This document shows, in pieces, positions 26,486-36,431 of a DNA stretch of 64,000 nt. This stretch comes from Rhodanobacter glycinis (lineage in GTDB: Bacteria; Pseudomonadota; Gammaproteobacteria; Xanthomonadales; Rhodanobacteraceae): assembly GCF_006438785.1 (NCBI RefSeq), contig NZ_RCZB01000003.1, positions 462,544 through 526,543 on the forward strand, read 5' to 3'. The first letter of the stretch is position 1. Every line of letters begins with the position of its first letter. A model generated the notes under the pieces. The model worked only from the letters and a program-made list of their open reading frames with translations, ran no database searches and was not told the DNA's origin. The position numbers and the translations under genes are program-made.

Positions 26486-26513
26486 CGGCCCCGCCCTCGA
26501 CAGAGGCGGGCCG
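26486..26513 (+). promoter_or_regulatory. GC-rich leader hairpin of the thr operon
   Basis: The arms cggccccgccctc and gaggcgggccg pair with small bulges 16 bases after the thrL stop. GGTCGGGG at 26441-26448, just past the Thr codons, can pair with CCCCGCCC at 26489-26496 with one mismatch, which would form the alternative structure. No T-run follows, so termination may need Rho or the hairpin may act differently from a classical attenuator. Confidence 0.5.
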
Positions 26514-26573
26514 GTGCACTCCCCAAGCACAAGCCGATCCGCCAGCGAGCACGGGCCTCAACAGGAGGTCATC

Positions 26574-27719
26574 GTGAACATCTGTGCGCCACAACTTGCC
26601 GAACTGCCGCCGTCATGCGGTTTCGCCGTGCCGACCACGCGGCGGCAACGCGTGCTGGCAGTGGGCGTGATCGGCCCCGGCCGCGTCGGCAGCGCCTTGC
26701 TGGAGCAGTTGCGGGCCGCGCAGCCGCGACTGCTCCGCGACAGCGGACTGGAGCTGAAACTCTGCGGCGTGGTGGCCAGCAGGCGCATGTGGCTGGACTG
26801 CGACGACACCGAACTCAACGGTCGCCACGGCGGCGCGCAGATCTGGCGACCGAACGATCTGGACGCGTTTGCCGAACACGTGCGCGGCAACGATGGTCGG
26901 CATGCGCTGTTGATCGACTGCAGCGCGAACGATGACGTAGCCGCGCACTATCCGCGCTGGCTGGCAGCCGGCCTGCATGTGGTGACGCCGAACAAGCTCG
27001 CCGGCAGCGGACCGTTGGCGCGCTGGCAGGCGATCCGCGCGGCCTGCGCCAGCGGCGCGCGCTTCCGCTACGAGGCCACGGTGTGCGCCGGCCTGCCGGT
27101 GGTGCAGACGCTGCGCGACCTGCTCGATACCGGCGACGCGTTGCTCGCGGTGGAAGGCATGTTCTCCGGCACGCTGGCCTGGCTGTGCAACCGCCACGAT
27201 GGCCGCCAGCCGTTCTCGGCACTGGTGCGCGAGGCGCACGCGCTGGGCTATACCGAGCCCGATCCACGCGACGACCTGTCCGGCCTCGACGTGGCGCGCA
27301 AGCTGGTGATCCTGGCGCGCGAGGCGGGCTGGCCGCTGTCGCTGGAAGATGTCGACCTGCAGGGCCTGGTGCCGTCCGCACTGGCCGCGTTGCCACTGGA
27401 CGACTTCATGCAACGACTCGATGAGCTGGATGCACCGATGGCGGCGAAACTGGCCGAGGCGCACGCCGATGGCGGCGTGCTGCGCCATGTGGCGCATCTG
27501 GACCGGCGTGGCCATGCCAGCGTGCGGCTGATGGTGCTGCCGACGACGCACGCGTTCGCGCATACCCGGCTGACCGACAACATCGTGCAGTTCACCACCC
27601 GCCGCTACTGCGATAATCCGCTGTCGGTGCAAGGCCCCGGCGCCGGTCCGGAGGTGACCGCCGCCGGCGTGTTCACCGACCTGCTGCGCATCGCCGAGTC
27701 GCTGGAGGCACGCGCATGA
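26574..27719 (+). CDS. thrA: Homoserine dehydrogenase, stand-alone ThrA C-terminal type
   Basis: The 381-residue protein starts at GTG 26574 behind a strong AGGAGGTC. It has the nucleotide-binding loop [26 protein letters not shown] and [16 protein letters not shown]. The catalytic block [19 protein letters not shown] is close to the homoserine dehydrogenase half of enterobacterial ThrA/MetL. There is no aspartokinase half and no ACT domain, so it only reduces aspartate semialdehyde to homoserine; aspartokinase must be encoded elsewhere. Its stop overlaps thrB by four bases. Regulation is by the thrL leader. Confidence 0.92.
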   Translation: MNICAPQLAELPPSCGFAVPTTRRQRVLAVGVIGPGRVGSALLEQLRAAQPRLLRDSGLELKLCGVVASRRMWLDCDDTELNGRHGGAQIWRPNDLDAFAEHVRGNDGRHALLIDCSANDDVAAHYPRWLAAGLHVVTPNKLAGSGPLARWQAIRAACASGARFRYEATVCAGLPVVQTLRDLLDTGDALLAVEGMFSGTLAWLCNRHDGRQPFSALVREAHALGYTEPDPRDDLSGLDVARKLVILAREAGWPLSLEDVDLQGLVPSALAALPLDDFMQRLDELDAPMAAKLAEAHADGGVLRHVAHLDRRGHASVRLMVLPTTHAFAHTRLTDNIVQFTTRRYCDNPLSVQGPGAGPEVTAAGVFTDLLRIAESLEARA

Positions 27720-28723
27720 ACTCTGCTCTCACATGTACCGACTTGCTGGAACCCGTCATGGCTTCACCGCGCCGCGCCAAACCCCCGCAAGTCGCCTGCG
27801 CCTTCGCACCTGCCAGCGTCGGCAATGTCGGCGTCGGCTTCGACCTGCTCGGCCACAGCGTGACCGGCGCCGGCGATCGCGCCGAAGTGCGCCGCATCGA
27901 CGAACCGGGGGTGCGCATCGCGGCGATCCGCGGTTGCGTCACCGATCTGCCGACCGACCCGCGCCAGAACACCGCCGGCACCGCGCTGCTCTCGTTGCGC
28001 AAGGCGCTCGGCCTGCAGCACGGTTTCGAGCTGGTGCTGCACAAAGGCATCGCGCTGGGCTCGGGCATGGGCGGCTCGGCCGCCTCGTGCGTGGCTGCTC
28101 TGGTCGCCGCAAATGCATTGCTGGTGCAGCCGCTGCAGCGTGAATCGCTGTACGGATTCGCATTGGACGGCGAGGCGGTGGCCAGCGGCAGCCGCCACGG
28201 CGACAACCTCGGCTCGATGCTGCTCGGCGGCCTGGTGCTGGCCACCCACGAACGGCTGCTGCGCATCGAGGTGCCGGCTGCATGGCACTGCGCGCTGGTG
28301 CATCCGCACGTGGTGCTGGAAACGCGCAAGGCACGCGCCGCGCTGGCCGGCCATTACGAACTCGGCGAGTTCGTGGCGCAAAGCTCGAACCTCGCCCTGG
28401 TGCTGGCCGGCTGCTACCGCGGCGACGCGTCACTGGTGCGCGAAGGGTTGAAGGATGTGCTGGTCGAGCCACGCCGCGCGCCGTTGATCCCGAACTTCGC
28501 GCGAGTGAAGCAGGCCGCGCTGGACCACCACGCACTTGGCGCCAGCATCTCCGGCGCTGGCCCCAGCGTGTTCGGCTGGTACGACAACCGCGCCGACGCC
28601 GAAGCGGCCAGCGTGGCGATGCAGGCCGCGTTCGCCGACGCCGGACTGGACAGCGATGCGTGGGTGTCGCCGATCGACGGCCCGGCCGCCGCACTGATCG
28701 AATCGCTGGAAGCCGACGCATGA
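27716..28723 (+). CDS. thrB: Homoserine kinase
   Basis: The 335-residue GHMP kinase phosphorylates homoserine to O-phosphohomoserine. The ATP-binding loop is [18 protein letters not shown]. The N-terminal [15 protein letters not shown] and the C-terminal [14 protein letters not shown] are the other family motifs. The start ATG at 27716 overlaps the thrA stop (ATGA). An internal ATG at 27758, just before the conserved fold begins, is an alternative. It is the second gene of thrABC. Confidence 0.95.
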   Translation: MNSALTCTDLLEPVMASPRRAKPPQVACAFAPASVGNVGVGFDLLGHSVTGAGDRAEVRRIDEPGVRIAAIRGCVTDLPTDPRQNTAGTALLSLRKALGLQHGFELVLHKGIALGSGMGGSAASCVAALVAANALLVQPLQRESLYGFALDGEAVASGSRHGDNLGSMLLGGLVLATHERLLRIEVPAAWHCALVHPHVVLETRKARAALAGHYELGEFVAQSSNLALVLAGCYRGDASLVREGLKDVLVEPRRAPLIPNFARVKQAALDHHALGASISGAGPSVFGWYDNRADAEAASVAMQAAFADAGLDSDAWVSPIDGPAAALIESLEADA

Positions 28724-30030
28724 GTCGGCCCAGGCCGTTGCGCTATCACAGCACCCGCAGCCTCGGTCCGACCGTGCCGATCAGCCAGGCGATTGCCGCG
28801 GGCCTGGCGCCGGACGGCGGCCTGTACGTGCCCGAGGCGCTGCCCACGATCGATCCGACCGCGTTCGATCCGCACGGTACGCTGGCCGATACCGCGGCCA
28901 CCCTGCTGGCGCCGTTCTTCGCGGGCGATGCGCTGGCCGACCAGTTGCCTGCGATCTGCGCCGAAGCATTCACCTTCGACGCACCGCTGCGCGCGCTGCC
29001 GGCCCACCCGCACAGCATGATGCTGGAGCTGTTCCACGGCCCCACCTCGGCGTTCAAGGATTTCGGCGCACGTTTCCTCGCGGCCTGCCTGCGCCGGTTG
29101 CCGCATGCCGATGCGCGGTCGCTGACGATCCTGGTCGCTACCTCGGGCGACACCGGCGCCGCGGTGGCGGCCGCGTTCCACCGCCAGCCGAACGTGCGGG
29201 TGGTGATCCTGTATCCCGACGGATTGGTGTCGCCGCGACAGGCGCACCAGCTGGGCTGCTTCGGCGACAACGTCAGCGCGCTGCGCGTGGCCGGCCGCTT
29301 CGACGATTGCCAGCGAATGGTGAAAGCCGCGCTCAACGATACGGCGCTGCAGGCGCAGCTGCCGCTGTCCTCGGCCAACAGCATCAGCCTGGGTCGTCTG
29401 CTGCCGCAGATGAGCTACCACGCGCACGCGGCGCTGGGCTGGTGGCGCGCACACGGCACGCCGCTGAATTTCATCGTGCCCACCGGCAATCTCGGCAACG
29501 CGCTCGCCTGCCTGTGGGCACGCGAGCTGGGCCTGCCGATCGGTGAAGTGCGGCTGGCCTGCAACGCCAACGCCACCCTGCCCGACTACTTCGCCGGCGC
29601 CGACTACGCGCCGCGCGAAGCGATCGCCACGCTGGCCAATGCGATGGACGTGGGCGCGCCGAGCAACTTCGAGCGACTGCACTGGACGTTCCCCGACGAA
29701 GCCCGACTGCGCCAACTACTGCAGGCGCGCAGTGTCGACGACGCCGCCATCCGCCGCACCATTACCGATCATGCGCAAGGGCATCGCGAAGTATTCTGCC
29801 CGCACACTGCCACCGCGATGCACCTTCTCGACCGATTGCGCGCTGACGGCGACGACGCACCATGGGCGGTGGTCGCCACCGCGCACCCGGCCAAATTCGA
29901 AAGCGTGGTGGAGCCGCTGGTAGGCCACCCGGTCGAGGTGCCGCCCGCCCTGGCCGCGATGCTGGCTCGCGGCACCAGCGCCGAGCCGCTGGCCGCCAGC
30001 GACGCCGCACTGCGTGACCGGCTCTTGTAG
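28720..30030 (+). CDS. thrC: Threonine synthase
   Basis: The 436-residue PLP enzyme converts O-phosphohomoserine to threonine. The N-terminal [17 protein letters not shown] is typical of threonine synthases. The PLP lysine is in [14 protein letters not shown], and the phosphate-binding region is [14 protein letters not shown]. The start overlaps the thrB stop (ATGA). The frame remains open upstream inside thrB, but homology begins at [10 protein letters not shown]. No intrinsic terminator follows the stop; a 259-base gap leads to the leu promoter. Confidence 0.95.
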   Translation: MSRPRPLRYHSTRSLGPTVPISQAIAAGLAPDGGLYVPEALPTIDPTAFDPHGTLADTAATLLAPFFAGDALADQLPAICAEAFTFDAPLRALPAHPHSMMLELFHGPTSAFKDFGARFLAACLRRLPHADARSLTILVATSGDTGAAVAAAFHRQPNVRVVILYPDGLVSPRQAHQLGCFGDNVSALRVAGRFDDCQRMVKAALNDTALQAQLPLSSANSISLGRLLPQMSYHAHAALGWWRAHGTPLNFIVPTGNLGNALACLWARELGLPIGEVRLACNANATLPDYFAGADYAPREAIATLANAMDVGAPSNFERLHWTFPDEARLRQLLQARSVDDAAIRRTITDHAQGHREVFCPHTATAMHLLDRLRADGDDAPWAVVATAHPAKFESVVEPLVGHPVEVPPALAAMLARGTSAEPLAASDAALRDRLL

Positions 30031-30289
30031 GGGGCACTGCCCACGCTGCGAAGCTCGACTTCCATCCGCGGGAAATCGGAAACACGGTGAGGAAGAACGG
30101 CATTCCCTCTCCCGTCGCGCGCCTGATGTGCAACGAAATATGCTGGCACGCCGCCTTTCTCTGACTCGTGGCGTGCGGGCCCGCCGCCGGAGCATGAACA
30201 TTCCATATGGTTTCATCTGTATCTATATGGATGGATAGCCGTCCAAATCACATTCCGTCTCCATAGAAGATTTTTTCATAAGGTTTCTG

Positions 30290-30317
30290 TTGACAGACCG
30301 TAGCGAACTGCTTTACG
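30290..30317 (+). promoter_or_regulatory. Candidate leu-ilv operon promoter
   Basis: TTGACA (30290-30295) matches the -35 consensus exactly. After 16 bases TTTACG (30312-30317) is a modest -10. Upstream from about 30190 the sequence is unusually AT-rich for this genome, as in strong biosynthetic promoters. The leader ATG follows nine bases after the -10, as in the thr leader. Confidence 0.65.
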
Positions 30318-30326
30318 GTCGATCAC

Positions 30327-30464
30327 ATGTCGCAGCGCAACAGCCACCGCAGCATCGCCAAGGGAAACCGTCTCACGACGGTTGCCGGGCTGCTGCAGGC
30401 TCGCGGCACGCTCCTTCTTGCCCTCGTACTCGTACTCCTTATTACCAACGGAGGTGCGGGCTGA
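30327..30464 (+). CDS. leuL: Branched-chain amino acid leader peptide
   Basis: This 45-codon frame has control codons at 30411-30443 that read Leu-Leu-Leu-Ala-Leu-Val-Leu-Val-Leu-Leu-Ile. All three branched-chain amino acids are therefore sensed. The Leu codons are CTC and CTT, Val is GTA and Ile is ATT, all uncommon beside the CTG/GTG/ATC used in nearby genes. A hairpin at 30366-30383 (aaccgtc/gacggtt) precedes the run. The end of the frame carries the antiterminator arm. No ribosome binding site precedes the ATG. Confidence 0.9.
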   Translation: MSQRNSHRSIAKGNRLTTVAGLLQARGTLLLALVLVLLITNGGAG

Positions 30465-30510
30465 GGGCATGTGTCCAGGTAGCTAGAAAAACCTGAAAAC
30501 ACCCAAAGAA

Positions 30511-30543
30511 CCCCGCACCCGGAAACGGATGCGGGGTTTTTTT
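30511..30543 (+). terminator. Attenuator terminator of the leu-ilv operon
   Basis: ccccgcacccg, GAAA and cggatgcgggg form an 11-bp stem with one mismatch, followed by seven T. The end of the leader frame, ggtgcggg at 30453-30460, is perfectly complementary over eight bases to cccgcacc at 30512-30519 in the terminator's 5' arm. Ribosome stalling at the Leu/Val/Ile run would free that arm to antiterminate. Confidence 0.9.
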
Positions 30544-30572
30544 GTGCCTTCGGCGCCGCCCACAGCGGAGCC

Positions 30573-32174
30573 ATGATGAAAAATCCCGACCAGCAGAACG
30601 CCCCGAGCAGCGACGACGACGTAGTCGCCGAACGCGTGCGGATCTTCGACACCACCTTGCGCGACGGCGAGCAGGCGCCCGGTTTCTCGATGGACCGGCG
30701 CGCGAAACTGCGCATGGCGCAGCAGCTCGAGGCGCTCGGCGTGGACATCCTCGAAGCGGGCTTTCCGCAGGCTTCGCCGGACGATTTTGCTGCAGTTGCG
30801 GAAATCGCCGGCGCGCTGAAACACACCACGGTGTGCGCGCTGGCGCGCTGCCAGGACGGCGATATCGACAGCGCCGCGCGTGCGCTGAAGGCGGCACGCC
30901 ATTCGCGCATCCACCTGTTCCTGTCGACCAGCCCGCTGCATCGCGAGCACAAGTTGGGCATGAGCAAGGCGCAGGTGCTGGACACCGCAGTGCGGGCGAT
31001 CGAACGAGCCCGCGGCTTCTGCGACGAGGTCGAATTTTCCGCCGAGGATGCGCTGCGCACCGAACCCGAATTCCTCGCCGAAGTCTTCAGCGCCGCAGTC
31101 GCCGCCGGTGCCAGCACGCTCAACGCGCCGGACACGGTGGGCTACACCACGCCGACCGAGATCGTCGAGCTGTTCCGCTACCTGCGCCAGCACGTGCGCG
31201 GCGCGGACAAGGTGATCTTCTCCAGTCATTGCCACGACGACCTCGGCATGGCGGTGGCGAACAGCCTGGCTGCGGTGAGCGCCGGTGCGCGCCAGGTGGA
31301 GTGCACCATCAACGGCATCGGCGAGCGCGCTGGCAACGCCGCGCTGGAAGAGGTGGTGATGGCGCTGAAGGTGCGCGCGCCGCACTTCGGCGTCGACACC
31401 CGCATCGATACCCGCCAGCTGTACCCGAGCTCGCGCCTGCTGACCGAGCTGACCGGCCAGGCGGTGCCGCGCAACAAGGCGATCGTGGGTGCCAACGCGT
31501 TCGCGCACGAGTCGGGCATCCACCAGCACGGCATGCTCAAGCATCGCGGCACCTACGAAATCATGCGGCCGCAGGACGTCGGCATCGCCGCGACCAGCCT
31601 GGTGATGGGCAAGCACTCCGGCCGCGCCGCGCTGCGCCAGCGGCTGCAGGCGCTCGGCCACACGCCGGACGACGCCGCGCTGGACGACATCTTCATCCGC
31701 TTCAAGACGCTGGCCGACCATGGCCGCGAGCTGCACGACGAGGACCTGGAAGCGCTGGCGCTGGGCCACGACCCGCACGCCGGCGGCCCGTGGCACCTGG
31801 TGCAGTTGCACACCAGCTCGCACCTGGGCGGCAGCGCGTCGGCCTCGGTGAGGCTGGCCCACGACGACGGCCACGAGATCGGCGAGGCGGCGATCGGCGA
31901 CGGCCCGGTCGACGCGGTGCTGCGCGCGATCGAGCGCGCCACCGGCACGCCGCTGGAACTCACCCGTTTCCAGATCGACGCGATGGGCGAAGGCGGCGAT
32001 GCACAAGGCCACGCGCAGCTGAGCGCACGCCACGCCGCCCGCGACTGGCGCGGCCACGGCACCAGCACCGACATCGTCGAGGCCACCGCGCTGGCTGCGC
32101 TGGTCATCGTCAACCGGATCGAACGAACCACGCCAACCGCTGCCGTCGCGCACATCAAGGGAGCCATCGCATGA
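30573..32174 (+). CDS. leuA: 2-isopropylmalate synthase
   Basis: The 533-residue enzyme condenses acetyl-CoA with 3-methyl-2-oxobutanoate, the first committed leucine step. The TIM-barrel start FDTTLRDGEQAPGFSM, the metal ligands in SSHCHDDLGMAVANS, and NGIGERAGNAALEE are diagnostic. HESGIHQHGML and the C-terminal regulatory (LeuA dimer) domain after residue 390 mark the full-length, leucine-inhibitable form. It sits 29 bases after the attenuator T-run and is first in the ten-gene operon. An in-frame ATG one codon downstream is an equally possible start. Confidence 0.95.
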   Translation: MMKNPDQQNAPSSDDDVVAERVRIFDTTLRDGEQAPGFSMDRRAKLRMAQQLEALGVDILEAGFPQASPDDFAAVAEIAGALKHTTVCALARCQDGDIDSAARALKAARHSRIHLFLSTSPLHREHKLGMSKAQVLDTAVRAIERARGFCDEVEFSAEDALRTEPEFLAEVFSAAVAAGASTLNAPDTVGYTTPTEIVELFRYLRQHVRGADKVIFSSHCHDDLGMAVANSLAAVSAGARQVECTINGIGERAGNAALEEVVMALKVRAPHFGVDTRIDTRQLYPSSRLLTELTGQAVPRNKAIVGANAFAHESGIHQHGMLKHRGTYEIMRPQDVGIAATSLVMGKHSGRAALRQRLQALGHTPDDAALDDIFIRFKTLADHGRELHDEDLEALALGHDPHAGGPWHLVQLHTSSHLGGSASASVRLAHDDGHEIGEAAIGDGPVDAVLRAIERATGTPLELTRFQIDAMGEGGDAQGHAQLSARHAARDWRGHGTSTDIVEATALAALVIVNRIERTTPTAAVAHIKGAIA

Positions 32175-33166
32175 GCACGCCATTCCTGTGGCACAACGGC
32201 CAGATCAAGCCGTGGGCCGAGGCCACCGTCCACGTCAGCGCACACGCGCTGCATTACGGCTCGTCGGTGTTCGAGGGCGAACGCGTCTACGCCACGCCGC
32301 GCGGGCCGGCGTATTTCCGCCTGGCCGAGCACACCCGCCGCCTGTTCGAGTCGGCGCGCGTCTACGAGATCGAGATCGGCTACAGCGAGGACGAGATCAA
32401 CGCCGCCTGCCTCGAGCTGATCCGCGCGAACCGGATGCCCTCGGCCTACGTGCGGCCGATCGTGTTCCGTGGCGCCGGCGGGCTGGGCGTGCTGGCGAAG
32501 CGGGATGACCCGGTGGAGGTGTCAATCATCGCGCTGAACTGGGGCGCGTATCTCGGCGACGCAGCCGTACGCGGCGCGGATGTCTGCGTGTCGTCATGGC
32601 ATCGCCCCGCGCCGAACACCCTCCCCAGCTGGGCCAAGGCAGGCGGCAATTATCTGTCCAGCCAGCTGATCGGTCTGGAAGCGCGCCGCAACGGCTACGA
32701 CGAGGGCATCGCACTGGGCCACAACGGCCTGCTCAGCGAAGGCGCCGGCGAGAATCTTTTCCTGGTGAAGCGCGGCCGGTTGCTCACGCCGCCGTCCAGC
32801 GCCGGCATCCTGGCCGGCATTACCCGCGATGCGGTGATCACGCTGGCCGCCGATCTCGGCATCGCGGTGGAAGAGCGCGACCTGCCGCGCGAGGCGCTGT
32901 ATTCCGCCGACGAAGTGTTCATGACCGGCACCGCCGCCGAGATCACCCCGGTGCGTTCGGTCGATCGCAAGGCAATCGGCAAGGGCACGCCCGGCCCGAT
33001 TACCAAGGCTTTGCAACAGGCGTTCTTCGGCCTGTTCGACGGCCGCACGGAAGATCGCCGGTCCTGGCTGAGCCTGGTCAATGCGGCCCCTTCCGACAGC
33101 GAACCAGCGCCAGTTGATGACCGCGCTCAGGGACGAGCGCACGAAATGACGGAGGTCTCGGCGTGA
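32171..33166 (+). CDS. ilvE: Branched-chain amino acid aminotransferase
   Basis: The 331-residue class IV PLP aminotransferase transfers amino groups between glutamate and the oxo-acids of Leu, Ile and Val. [13 protein letters not shown], the PLP lysine in [15 protein letters not shown], and [11 protein letters not shown] with [12 protein letters not shown] are clear. It is about 20 residues longer than the E. coli enzyme because of a polar C-terminal tail. It overlaps leuA (ATGA), an unusual position inside a leu gene order. Confidence 0.93.
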   Translation: MSTPFLWHNGQIKPWAEATVHVSAHALHYGSSVFEGERVYATPRGPAYFRLAEHTRRLFESARVYEIEIGYSEDEINAACLELIRANRMPSAYVRPIVFRGAGGLGVLAKRDDPVEVSIIALNWGAYLGDAAVRGADVCVSSWHRPAPNTLPSWAKAGGNYLSSQLIGLEARRNGYDEGIALGHNGLLSEGAGENLFLVKRGRLLTPPSSAGILAGITRDAVITLAADLGIAVEERDLPREALYSADEVFMTGTAAEITPVRSVDRKAIGKGTPGPITKALQQAFFGLFDGRTEDRRSWLSLVNAAPSDSEPAPVDDRAQGRAHEMTEVSA

Positions 33167-34578
33167 TGGCAAAGACCCTGTTCGAAAAAGTGTGGGACGC
33201 CCACATCGTCGCCGCGGAAACCGCCGACACACCGGCGATCCTCTACGTCGATCTGCACCTGGTGCACGAGGTCACCTCGCCGCAGGCGTTCAGCGAACTG
33301 CGTGAGCGTGGACTGAAACTGCGCCGACCCGACCGCATGCTGGCCACGCTGGATCATTCCACGCCGACCCTGCCGACGAATGCCGATGGCAGCCGGCCGT
33401 ATGCAAATGCCGACGCGCAGGCGCAGGTCGCGCAGCTGGAGTCCAACTGCCGCGAGTTTGGCGTGGAGCTGCACGGCTGGGACAGCGCCGACCGCGGCAT
33501 CGTGCACGTGATCGGCCCGGAGTTGGGCGCGACCCAGCCCGGCATGACCATCGTCTGCGGCGACAGCCACACCTCCACGCATGGTGCTTTTGGAGCCTTG
33601 GCGTTCGGCATCGGCACCACCGAGGTCGGTCACGTGATGGCCACGCAATGCCTGCTGCAGCGCAAGCCGAAAACCATGGCGATCCATGTGGATGGTCACA
33701 CACCCGCCGGTATCAGTGCGAAGGACCTGATCCTGCACATCATCGGCACGATCGGCGTCGATGGTGGCACCGGCTACGTGCTGGAGTACCGCGGCGCCGC
33801 GATCGAGGCGCTGTCGATGGACGAGCGCATGACCGTCTGCAACATGTCGATCGAGGCCGGCGCACGCGCCGGACTGATCGCGCCGGACGAGACCACGTTC
33901 GAATGGCTGAAAGGTCGTCCGCGCGTGCCGCAGGGCGCGGCATGGGATGTGGCAGTGGCGACGTGGCGCGCGCTGCGCAGCGACGACGGCGCGCGCTACG
34001 ACCGTGAAGTACGCATCGACGCCGGCGCGGTGAAACCCACCGTCACCTACGGCACCCATCCGGGCATGGCGATCGCCATGGATGCGCCGGTACCGGCGGC
34101 GACCAATGCGCAGGAACGCCGCGCGCTCGACTACATGCAGAGCAAGCCCGGCCAGCCGATGCAGGGTACGCCGGTCGATGTGGTGTTCGTCGGCAGCTGC
34201 ACCAACTCGCGCCTGTCCGACCTGCGCGAAGCGGCGCGCGTGCTGCATGGCCGACGCATCGCGCAGGGTGTACGCATGCTGGTGGTGCCGGGCTCCGAGG
34301 CGGTGCGCCGCGACGCCGAGCGCGAAGGCCTGCACCACGTGTTCACCGACGCCGGCGCCGAGTGGCGCGTGCCCGGCTGCTCGATGTGCATCGCGATGAA
34401 CGGCGACCTGGCGCAGCCGGGCCAGCTGGTGGTGAGCACCTCCAACCGCAACTTCGAAGGCCGCCAGGGCAAGGGCGCACGCACCGTGCTGGCCAGCCCG
34501 GCCACCGCCGCGGCATCGGCGATCGCCGGGCGCATCGCCGATCCGCGCGAGTACGCAACGCAGGAGCAAGCTGCATGA
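33166..34578 (+). CDS. leuC: 3-isopropylmalate dehydratase large subunit
   Basis: The 470-residue aconitase-family subunit starts at the ATG at 33166, nine bases after GGAGGT; the GTG at 33163 is the alternative. The [4Fe-4S] cysteines are in [14 protein letters not shown] and [25 protein letters not shown] and HVMATQCL are family motifs. With LeuD it isomerises 2-isopropylmalate to 3-isopropylmalate. The start touches the ilvE stop and the stop overlaps leuD. Confidence 0.96.
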   Translation: MAKTLFEKVWDAHIVAAETADTPAILYVDLHLVHEVTSPQAFSELRERGLKLRRPDRMLATLDHSTPTLPTNADGSRPYANADAQAQVAQLESNCREFGVELHGWDSADRGIVHVIGPELGATQPGMTIVCGDSHTSTHGAFGALAFGIGTTEVGHVMATQCLLQRKPKTMAIHVDGHTPAGISAKDLILHIIGTIGVDGGTGYVLEYRGAAIEALSMDERMTVCNMSIEAGARAGLIAPDETTFEWLKGRPRVPQGAAWDVAVATWRALRSDDGARYDREVRIDAGAVKPTVTYGTHPGMAIAMDAPVPAATNAQERRALDYMQSKPGQPMQGTPVDVVFVGSCTNSRLSDLREAARVLHGRRIAQGVRMLVVPGSEAVRRDAEREGLHHVFTDAGAEWRVPGCSMCIAMNGDLAQPGQLVVSTSNRNFEGRQGKGARTVLASPATAAASAIAGRIADPREYATQEQAA

Positions 34579-35162
34579 AACCGATCACCCGCCTCCACTC
34601 CCGCACCGCCGTGCTGGCCGACGAGAACATCGACACCGACCGCATCATCCCGGCGCGCTTCCTCACCACCACCACGCGCGAGGGGCTGGGCAAGCTGTGC
34701 TTCCACGACTGGCGCTACCAGACCGACGGCAGCGACAACCCCGCCTTTCCGTTGAACCGGCCCGAAGCGCGCGGCTGCTCGATCCTCATTGCCGGGCGCA
34801 ATTTCGGTTGCGGCTCCTCGCGCGAGCATGCGCCGTGGGCGCTGCTGGATTACGGCATCCAGGCGGTGCTGTGCAGCGAGATCGCGGACATCTTCCGCGG
34901 CAACGCGCTGAAGAACGGCCTGCTCGCCATCGTCATCGACGAGCTGGAACACCGCTGGTTGCTCAAGCATCCCGGCATCGAGCTGGCGATCGACGTGCGC
35001 GAACAATTCATCGCACTGCCCGACGGCGGCCGCATCCCGTTCGCGCTGGAGCCATTTGCGCGGCACTGCCTGCTCCACGGCGTCGACCAGCTCGGCTATC
35101 TGCTGCAGCACAGCGATGGGATCACCTTTTACGAACAACACCACCAGGAGCAAGCGGCATGA
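34575..35162 (+). CDS. leuD: 3-isopropylmalate dehydratase small subunit
   Basis: The 195-residue swivel-domain partner of LeuC contains [14 protein letters not shown], the substrate loop [15 protein letters not shown] and [11 protein letters not shown], all as expected. Both ends overlap neighbours by ATGA, giving tight coupling with leuC and leuB. Confidence 0.96.
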   Translation: MKPITRLHSRTAVLADENIDTDRIIPARFLTTTTREGLGKLCFHDWRYQTDGSDNPAFPLNRPEARGCSILIAGRNFGCGSSREHAPWALLDYGIQAVLCSEIADIFRGNALKNGLLAIVIDELEHRWLLKHPGIELAIDVREQFIALPDGGRIPFALEPFARHCLLHGVDQLGYLLQHSDGITFYEQHHQEQAA

Positions 35163-36256
35163 AGGCACGCATCGTTACCCTGCCCGGCGATGGCGTCGGT
35201 CCCGAAGTCACGGCCGCCGCGGTGGCCGTGTTGAAGACCGTGGCCGCGCGCTACGAACACGTGTTCGCGTTCGAGGAGCAGCTGATCGGTGGCATCGCGA
35301 TCGATGCCACCGGCGAACCGCTGCCGGCCGCCTCGCTGGCGGCGTGCCGGTCCGCCGATGCGGTGTTGCTGGGTGCCGTCGGTGGCCCGAAGTGGTCCGA
35401 TCCGAACGCGCCGGTGCGCCCCGAGCAGGGCCTGCTGGCGCTGCGTGCCGCGCTCGGCGTTTACGCCAACCTGCGCCCGCTGCAGGTGCATCCGGCGCTG
35501 GCCAACCTGTCGCCGCTGAAGAACGAGAAGCTGAAGAACATCGACGTGCTGTTCGTGCGCGAACTCACCGGTGGTGCCTACTTCGGCGCCAAGACACGCA
35601 CTGACGAGGCCGCCACCGACGAGTGCAGGTACACCGTGGCCGAGATCGAACGCGTGGTGCGCCGCGCGTTCGAGCTGGCGCGCGGCCGTCGTCGTCACGT
35701 CACCTCGGTGGACAAGGCCAACGTGCTGGAAACCTCACGCCTGTGGCGCAGCACGGTGCAGCGCATCGCCGCCGAGTATCCCGACGTGAAGCTCGAGCAC
35801 CAGCTGGTCGACTCGATGGCGATGCTGCTGCTGACCCAGCCGAACCGCTACGACGTGGTGGTCACCGAGAACCTGTTCGGCGACATCCTCACCGACGAGG
35901 CCGCTGCGCTGGCCGGCTCGCTGGGCCTGCTGCCGTCGGCGTCACTGGGTGATGGCAAGGCCGGCCTGTACGAACCGATCCACGGCTCGGCACCGGACAT
36001 CGCCGGGCGGGGCGTGGCCAATCCGGTCGGCGCGATCCTTTCCGCCGCGCTGCTGCTGCGCCATTCGCTGGGCCTGGAAACCGAGGCCGTGGCGATCGAA
36101 TCGGCGGTCGAGCAGGTGCTGCGCCACGGCCCGCACAGCCGCGATATCGGCGGCCACGCCGGCACCGACGAAGTGCGCGATGCCGTGCTCGCCGCGATCG
36201 AGGATCACGCCGACAACGCTGCCGCATTCTTCTGCGGAGCACGCGCGTGCGGCTGA
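35159..36256 (+). CDS. leuB: 3-isopropylmalate dehydrogenase
   Basis: The 365-residue NAD-dependent decarboxylating dehydrogenase makes 4-methyl-2-oxopentanoate. [36 protein letters not shown] and [13 protein letters not shown] mark the substrate and metal sites. [18 protein letters not shown] is the cofactor-binding signature. Its stop is followed by 175 bases containing a terminator-like structure before ilvD. Confidence 0.96.
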   Translation: MKARIVTLPGDGVGPEVTAAAVAVLKTVAARYEHVFAFEEQLIGGIAIDATGEPLPAASLAACRSADAVLLGAVGGPKWSDPNAPVRPEQGLLALRAALGVYANLRPLQVHPALANLSPLKNEKLKNIDVLFVRELTGGAYFGAKTRTDEAATDECRYTVAEIERVVRRAFELARGRRRHVTSVDKANVLETSRLWRSTVQRIAAEYPDVKLEHQLVDSMAMLLLTQPNRYDVVVTENLFGDILTDEAAALAGSLGLLPSASLGDGKAGLYEPIHGSAPDIAGRGVANPVGAILSAALLLRHSLGLETEAVAIESAVEQVLRHGPHSRDIGGHAGTDEVRDAVLAAIEDHADNAAAFFCGARACG

Positions 36257-36303
36257 CACAAGAAGGTTCCCGACGGCCACAGGGACGTGTCCGTATTTCC
36301 TGC

Positions 36304-36410
36304 CGCCCCCTGCGTGCTTCCGGCACCGGATGGACTGCGCGCGCCCCGTTGCCGCCAGCACTTGTCCGCCTCGCCAACCTCCCTGGCACGCAGGGGGCGC
36401 TTTTTCTTTT
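36304..36410 (+). terminator. Terminator-like long-loop hairpin between leuB and ilvD
   Basis: cgccccctgcgtgc (36304-36317) and gcacgcagggggcg (36386-36399) are a perfect 14-bp inverted repeat separated by 68 bases. The second arm is followed by c, five T, c and four T. It could terminate part of the transcription before ilvD. The large loop leaves room for alternative folding, but no control-codon run is present. Confidence 0.65.
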
Positions 36411-36431
36411 CATCCAGCCGACGGAATACCC

